From Pseudomonas sp. 6D_7.1_Bac1 (lineage in GTDB: Bacteria > Pseudomonadota > Gammaproteobacteria > Pseudomonadales > Pseudomonadaceae): 64,000 nucleotides of DNA. The notes beneath the pieces were generated by a model. That model worked only from the letters and a program-made list of their open reading frames with translations. It was not told where the DNA came from and made no database searches. Within the stretch, counting starts at the first letter, position 1. The number at the start of each line of letters is the position of its first letter. The stretch spans positions 1 to 64,000 of the forward strand of contig NZ_JANLNW010000078.1 of assembly GCF_025465945.1 (NCBI RefSeq). Direction: 5' to 3'. This document shows positions 60,717 through 64,000 of the stretch, one piece after another. The translations under genes and the position numbers were made by a program.

Positions 60717-61072
60717 TATTTTCGGCCCTCGGCGTCTTTCGCCACTTCGTCAGTGCGCGCGGCCATGATGAAGTCGTTGCGGTGCAGGCCTTTGATCGAA
60801 TGGCTCCACCAGGTCACGGTGACTTTGCCCCACTCGGTGAGCAAGCCTGGGTGGTGACCTTCGGCCTCGGAGATTTCACCCATGGCGTTGGTAAAGGCCA
60901 GGGCGAATTTGAAATTCTTGAACAGGAAGACTTTTTCCAGTTGCATCACGCCGTCGCGAACTTCGATGTTCCAGTCAGGGATCTGCTTGATCAGTACCGG
61001 CAGTTCTTCGTCGCTGACTTGTGGGGCATCGGCGCGGCAGGCTTCGCAATGGGCTTGGTTCAGAGCGGTCAT
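60716..61072 (-). CDS. phhB: Pterin-4a-carbinolamine dehydratase PhhB
   Basis: The 118-residue product has the PCD/DCoH core: EGHHPGLLTEWGKVTVTWWS with the HHP catalytic His pair, then HSIKGLHRNDF. It recycles the tetrahydrobiopterin-type cofactor after each PhhA turnover. It lies between phhA and phhC on the same strand, and its stop overlaps the phhC start by one base. Confidence 0.95.
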   Translation of the reverse strand: MTALNQAHCEACRADAPQVSDEELPVLIKQIPDWNIEVRDGVMQLEKVFLFKNFKFALAFTNAMGEISEAEGHHPGLLTEWGKVTVTWWSHSIKGLHRNDFIMAARTDEVAKDAEGRK

Positions 61073-61152
61073 GGTGGGTTCCTGAATTCAGTTCTTGTTA
61101 GACGTTGTTACTTTTTACGAGCATTTGCAAGGTTGCCGCGACTGCGGCGCTC

Positions 61153-61944
61153 TCAGGCCGCCTTGGGTTTGGGCGGAAATTTCGGTGCGTGCAGACCTAG
61201 CTGCATGCCTTGCTGGACCATGCCCATGATGTCCTCGTGGGCCAGATCGAACAGGCGCTTGAGGTCAGGCAGGACAAAGTACAGCGGTTGCAGGATGTCG
61301 ATGCGATACGGCGTGCGCATGGCTTCCAGCGGATCAAAGGCTTGATGCTCTGGTTCGTCGGACAGGCTGTACACGGTTTCTTTCGGCGAGGAGAGGATGC
61401 CGCCGCCGTAGATGCGCTGGCCTTGCGGGGTGTCGACCAGGCCGAACTCGATGGTCATCCAGTACAGGCGCGCCAGATAGACGCGTTCTTCCTTGGAGGC
61501 CTGTAGGCCGAGTTTGCCGTAAGTGTGGGTGAATTCGGCGAACCAAGGGTTGGTCAGCAGTGGGCAGTGGCCAAAGATCTCGTGGAAAATGTCCGGCTCT
61601 TGCAGGTAATCCAGTTCTTCGCGAGTACGAATAAAGGTCGCGACGGGAAACTGCTTATTGGCCAGCAATTCAAAGAAGGTCTGGAACGGAATCAGCGCCG
61701 GCACCCGGGCCACTTGCCAGCCGGTGGTCTCGCCGAGAACCTTGTTGATTTCGTCGAGCTGCGGAATGCGGTCATGGGGCAGGCCGAGCTTTTCGATGCC
61801 GTCCATGTATTCCTGGCACGCACGACCCTCGAGCACTTTCAGCTGGCGAGTGATCAGCGTATTCCACACCGCGTGTTCTTCAGCGGTGTAGTGAATAAAA
61901 CCTTGCGCATCGGGCTCGCGGGCCACGTATTGCGTCTGCTTCAT
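61153..61944 (-). CDS. phhA: Phenylalanine 4-monooxygenase PhhA
   Basis: The 263-residue product is a bacterial phenylalanine hydroxylase, with iron ligands in DIFHEIFGHCPLL (two His) and the Glu in TIEFGLV. It turns phenylalanine into tyrosine with a pterin cofactor, the first step of phenylalanine breakdown through homogentisate. ATG 61944 has AGGAG seven bases upstream; the frame goes on to 61959. It is first in the phhABC operon and is divergent from phhR. Confidence 0.96.
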   Translation of the reverse strand: MKQTQYVAREPDAQGFIHYTAEEHAVWNTLITRQLKVLEGRACQEYMDGIEKLGLPHDRIPQLDEINKVLGETTGWQVARVPALIPFQTFFELLANKQFPVATFIRTREELDYLQEPDIFHEIFGHCPLLTNPWFAEFTHTYGKLGLQASKEERVYLARLYWMTIEFGLVDTPQGQRIYGGGILSSPKETVYSLSDEPEHQAFDPLEAMRTPYRIDILQPLYFVLPDLKRLFDLAHEDIMGMVQQGMQLGLHAPKFPPKPKAA

Positions 61945-62063
61945 GCTGCTCTCCTGCAAAGGGATACGTTCTTGTTATGTCTTGCTATGGACTTAGAAAT
62001 ACGCCGAATTGTGCGACCCTGCAGCAGGGTTTGAGTGTGGCACGTAGGAAAATTCTCGGCTTT

Positions 62064-62083
62064 TCGTAAACTATTCGTTACGG
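62064..62083. promoter_or_regulatory. Putative PhhR box between phhA and phhR
   Basis: TCGTAAACTATTCGTTACGG holds the half-sites GTAAA and GTTAC in the TyrR/PhhR arrangement (TGTAAA-N6-TTTACA, here less perfect). It lies about 120 bases upstream of phhA, a suitable place for PhhR to activate phhA in the presence of aromatic amino acids. Confidence 0.55.
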
Positions 62084-62222
62084 TTTTGCCCCGATGGCGC
62101 AGGTATTGAGATTTCACGGTTTGAAAAGGCCTTGAGCTGTCACATAATCTTGACGACTAACTTTGCGCGTCGGCAGAAAAATCCTCGCCACGTGCTCTAT
62201 CCACCACCGTTCGGGCCTTTAT

Positions 62223-63782
62223 ATGCGTATCAAAGTTCATTGCCAGAACCGCATCGGCATCCTGCGCGACATCCTCAATCTGCTGGTGGAGTACGGGATC
62301 AACGTCGCCCGCGGTGAGGTGGGCGGCGAACATGGCAATGCGATCTACCTGCATTGCCCGAACCTGATTAATCTTCAGTTCCAGGCGTTGCGTCCGAAGT
62401 TCGAGGCGATTGCCGGTGTATTCGGCGTCAAGCGCGTAGGGCTGATGCCCAGCGAGCGTCGGCACATGGAGTTGAACGCCTTGCTCGGTGCGCTGGAGTT
62501 TCCGGTGTTGTCGATTGATATGGGCGGCTCGATCGTTGCGGCCAACCGCGCGGCTGCGCAATTGCTGGGTGTGCGGGTGGACGAGGTGCCGGGTATTCCC
62601 TTGTCGCGTTATGCCGAGGACTTCGATCTACCGGAGCTGGTGCGCGCCAACAAGTCGCGGATCAACGGCTTGCGGGTCAAGGTCAAGGGTGACGTGTTCC
62701 TGGCCGATATCGCGCCGTTGCAATCGGAGCATGACGACAGCGAGGCCATGGCCGGTGCGGTGTTGACGCTGCATCGGGCTGATCGGGTCGGTGAGCGTAT
62801 CTATAACGTGCGCAAGCAGGAGTTGCGCGGCTTCGATAGCATTTTCCAGAGTTCCAAGGTCATGGCGGCGGTGGTCCGCGAAGCGCGGCGCATGGCGCCA
62901 CTGGATGCGCCGTTGCTGATCGAAGGCGAGACCGGCACCGGTAAAGAGCTGTTGGCGCGCGCCTGCCATCTGGCCAGCCCACGCGGGCAGTCGCCGTTGA
63001 TGGCGCTCAACTGCGCCGGGTTGCCGGAGTCGATGGCCGAGACCGAGCTGTTTGGCTACGGCCCGGGTGCGTTCGAAGGGGCGCGGGCCGAAGGCAAGCT
63101 CGGGCTGTTGGAGCTGACAGCAGGCGGTACGCTGTTTCTCGATGGCGTCGGGGAAATGAGCCCGCGTTTGCAGGTGAAACTGCTGCGGTTTTTGCAGGAC
63201 GGTTGCTTCCGCCGGGTCGGCAGCGATGAAGAGGTTTATCTGGATGTGCGGGTGATCTGCGCCACCCAGGTCGATTTGTCCGAGCTGTGTGCGAGCGGTG
63301 AATTCCGTCAGGATCTTTACCATCGTTTGAATGTGCTTTCACTGCACATCCCGCCGCTGCGTGAATGCCTCGACGGGTTGACGCCATTGGTGGAGCACTT
63401 CCTCGATCAGGCCAGTCGGCAGATTGGTTGTCCGTTGCCGAAACTGGCGCCTGCGGCGATGGACCGGCTCAGCCATTACCACTGGCCGGGCAACGTTCGG
63501 CAGTTGGAGAACGTGTTGTTTCAAGCGGTTTCGTTGTGTGATGGCGGCACGGTCAAGGCTGAACATATTCGTCTGCCGGATTACGGCGTGCGCCAGCCCC
63601 TGGGGGATTTCTCGCTGGAAGGCGGCCTCGATGAGATTGTCGGGCGGTTCGAAAAGGCTGTGCTGGAGCGACTTTACTCCGAACATCCAAGCAGCCGCCA
63701 ACTGGGCAAGCGCCTCGGGGTTTCCCACACCACCATTGCCAACAAGCTACGTGAATATGAAGTGGGTAAGACCGAGCCATAG
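62223..63782 (+). CDS. phhR: PhhR, TyrR-family regulator of aromatic amino acid catabolism
   Basis: The 519-residue product has an N-terminal ACT domain (MRIKVHCQNRIGILRDILNL), a PAS-like part, a central AAA+ domain (Walker A GETGTGKELLARA, GTLFLDGVGEMSP) and a C-terminal helix-turn-helix (RQLGKRLGVSHTTIANKLRE). The loop that would contact sigma-54 reads GAFEGA instead of GAFTGA, as in TyrR and PhhR, which work with sigma-70. It activates the divergent phhABC operon in response to phenylalanine or tyrosine. The start ATG 62223 has no clear ribosome binding site, but the ACT domain begins there. Confidence 0.95.
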   Translation: MRIKVHCQNRIGILRDILNLLVEYGINVARGEVGGEHGNAIYLHCPNLINLQFQALRPKFEAIAGVFGVKRVGLMPSERRHMELNALLGALEFPVLSIDMGGSIVAANRAAAQLLGVRVDEVPGIPLSRYAEDFDLPELVRANKSRINGLRVKVKGDVFLADIAPLQSEHDDSEAMAGAVLTLHRADRVGERIYNVRKQELRGFDSIFQSSKVMAAVVREARRMAPLDAPLLIEGETGTGKELLARACHLASPRGQSPLMALNCAGLPESMAETELFGYGPGAFEGARAEGKLGLLELTAGGTLFLDGVGEMSPRLQVKLLRFLQDGCFRRVGSDEEVYLDVRVICATQVDLSELCASGEFRQDLYHRLNVLSLHIPPLRECLDGLTPLVEHFLDQASRQIGCPLPKLAPAAMDRLSHYHWPGNVRQLENVLFQAVSLCDGGTVKAEHIRLPDYGVRQPLGDFSLEGGLDEIVGRFEKAVLERLYSEHPSSRQLGKRLGVSHTTIANKLREYEVGKTEP

Positions 63783-63810
63783 CTGGTATCAGCTGTGTTT
63801 GTGCTGGCCT

Positions 63811-63905
63811 CATCGCGAGCAGGCTCGCTCCCACAGGGTTATGGAGTGCTCACATATTATGTGGCCACTGAAGACTCAAAGTGGGAGCGAGCCTGCTCGC
63901 GATGG
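63811..63905. repeat. REP-type inverted pair, type C
   Basis: ATCGCGAGCAGGCTCGCTCC and its complement (GTGGGAGCGAGCCTGCTCGC, to about 63905) follow phhR. The last 95 bases of the window show no gene. Confidence 0.82.
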
Positions 63906-64000
63906 CGGTAGTGGCTGTAGCTCAAGATCAAAAGGTTGCCGCCAAACGGCATAACCGCGCCGGTTTTTCGTCTTTGACACAATTGCCCATTCCCTGCTGA

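Noticed and set aside
43757..63905. Possible CRISPR array from repeated GAGCAAGCTCGCTCCC units
   Set aside because: The copies are isolated inverted pairs kilobases apart, with no regular spacers and no cas genes; they are REP elements.
1..64000. tRNA, rRNA, insertion sequences, prophage or integrase genes
   Set aside because: No cloverleaf, rRNA stretch, transposase or integrase was seen on either strand.

Overview
The window is high-GC chromosomal DNA from a fluorescent-type Pseudomonas. The evidence is the phenylalanine hydroxylase operon phhABC with its divergent regulator PhhR, a gbuA/gbuR-type guanidinobutyrate locus, a LapD-type c-di-GMP receptor, a cpxR/Spy/sensor cluster next to yciI, yciB, yciV, yciO, scpA, scpB and rluB, and many REP-type inverted repeats in the gaps. 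The species cannot be fixed from sequence alone. No tRNA, rRNA, insertion sequence, phage or CRISPR array was found.

Region 1 (1-9.9 kb) is accessory. It holds the 3' 8.3 kb of a cdiA-type contact-dependent inhibition exoprotein: filamentous-haemagglutinin repeats, a DUF637-like pre-toxin region, a VDNN boundary and an unrecognised C-terminal toxin. An AT-rich immunity gene follows at once. Behind it is a displaced second module: the tail of a different toxin without its body, then a SUKH (SMI1/KNR4) immunity gene that reads through only if one T is restored in a T6 tract.

Region 2 (10-24.4 kb) carries small DUF, lipoprotein and regulator genes (DUF3313, AraC/GyrI-like plus DUF899, DUF6279), a CvfB-like S1 protein, an EamA permease overlapping tail to tail with a YbfB-like MFS carrier and its divergent LysR regulator, then the guanidinobutyrate set (SSS symporter, GbuA, divergent GbuR) and a DTW-domain tRNA modification gene.

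Region 3 (24.5-43.8 kb) carries a large Ig-like protein, a methyltransferase, LapD, a YecA-family protein, RecQ, a MarR regulator, a FimV-like protein, a SelW-like protein, an EamA permease with its AraC gene, an LpxH-like phosphatase, an HD-domain protein resembling diiron oxygenases, an Mpo1-like membrane protein, an AraC regulator, TrkH and a nitroreductase.

Region 4 (43.8-53.2 kb) is conserved housekeeping DNA: the Cpx-like system, YciI, YciB, the PHP exonuclease, YciO, ScpA, ScpB and RluB.

Region 5 (53.3-56.9 kb) is the least explained. A 45-codon peptide gene with a strong ribosome binding site sits in an apparent operon with an M29-aminopeptidase-like protein. Upstream lie two unassigned small ORFs and a 20-codon leader with two Trp codons in front of an AroP-type aromatic amino acid permease. 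Region 6 (57-64 kb) has ArfB, an MFS carrier, two tiny genes, and the phhABC/phhR aromatic amino acid catabolic locus, which probably acts with the AroP permease.
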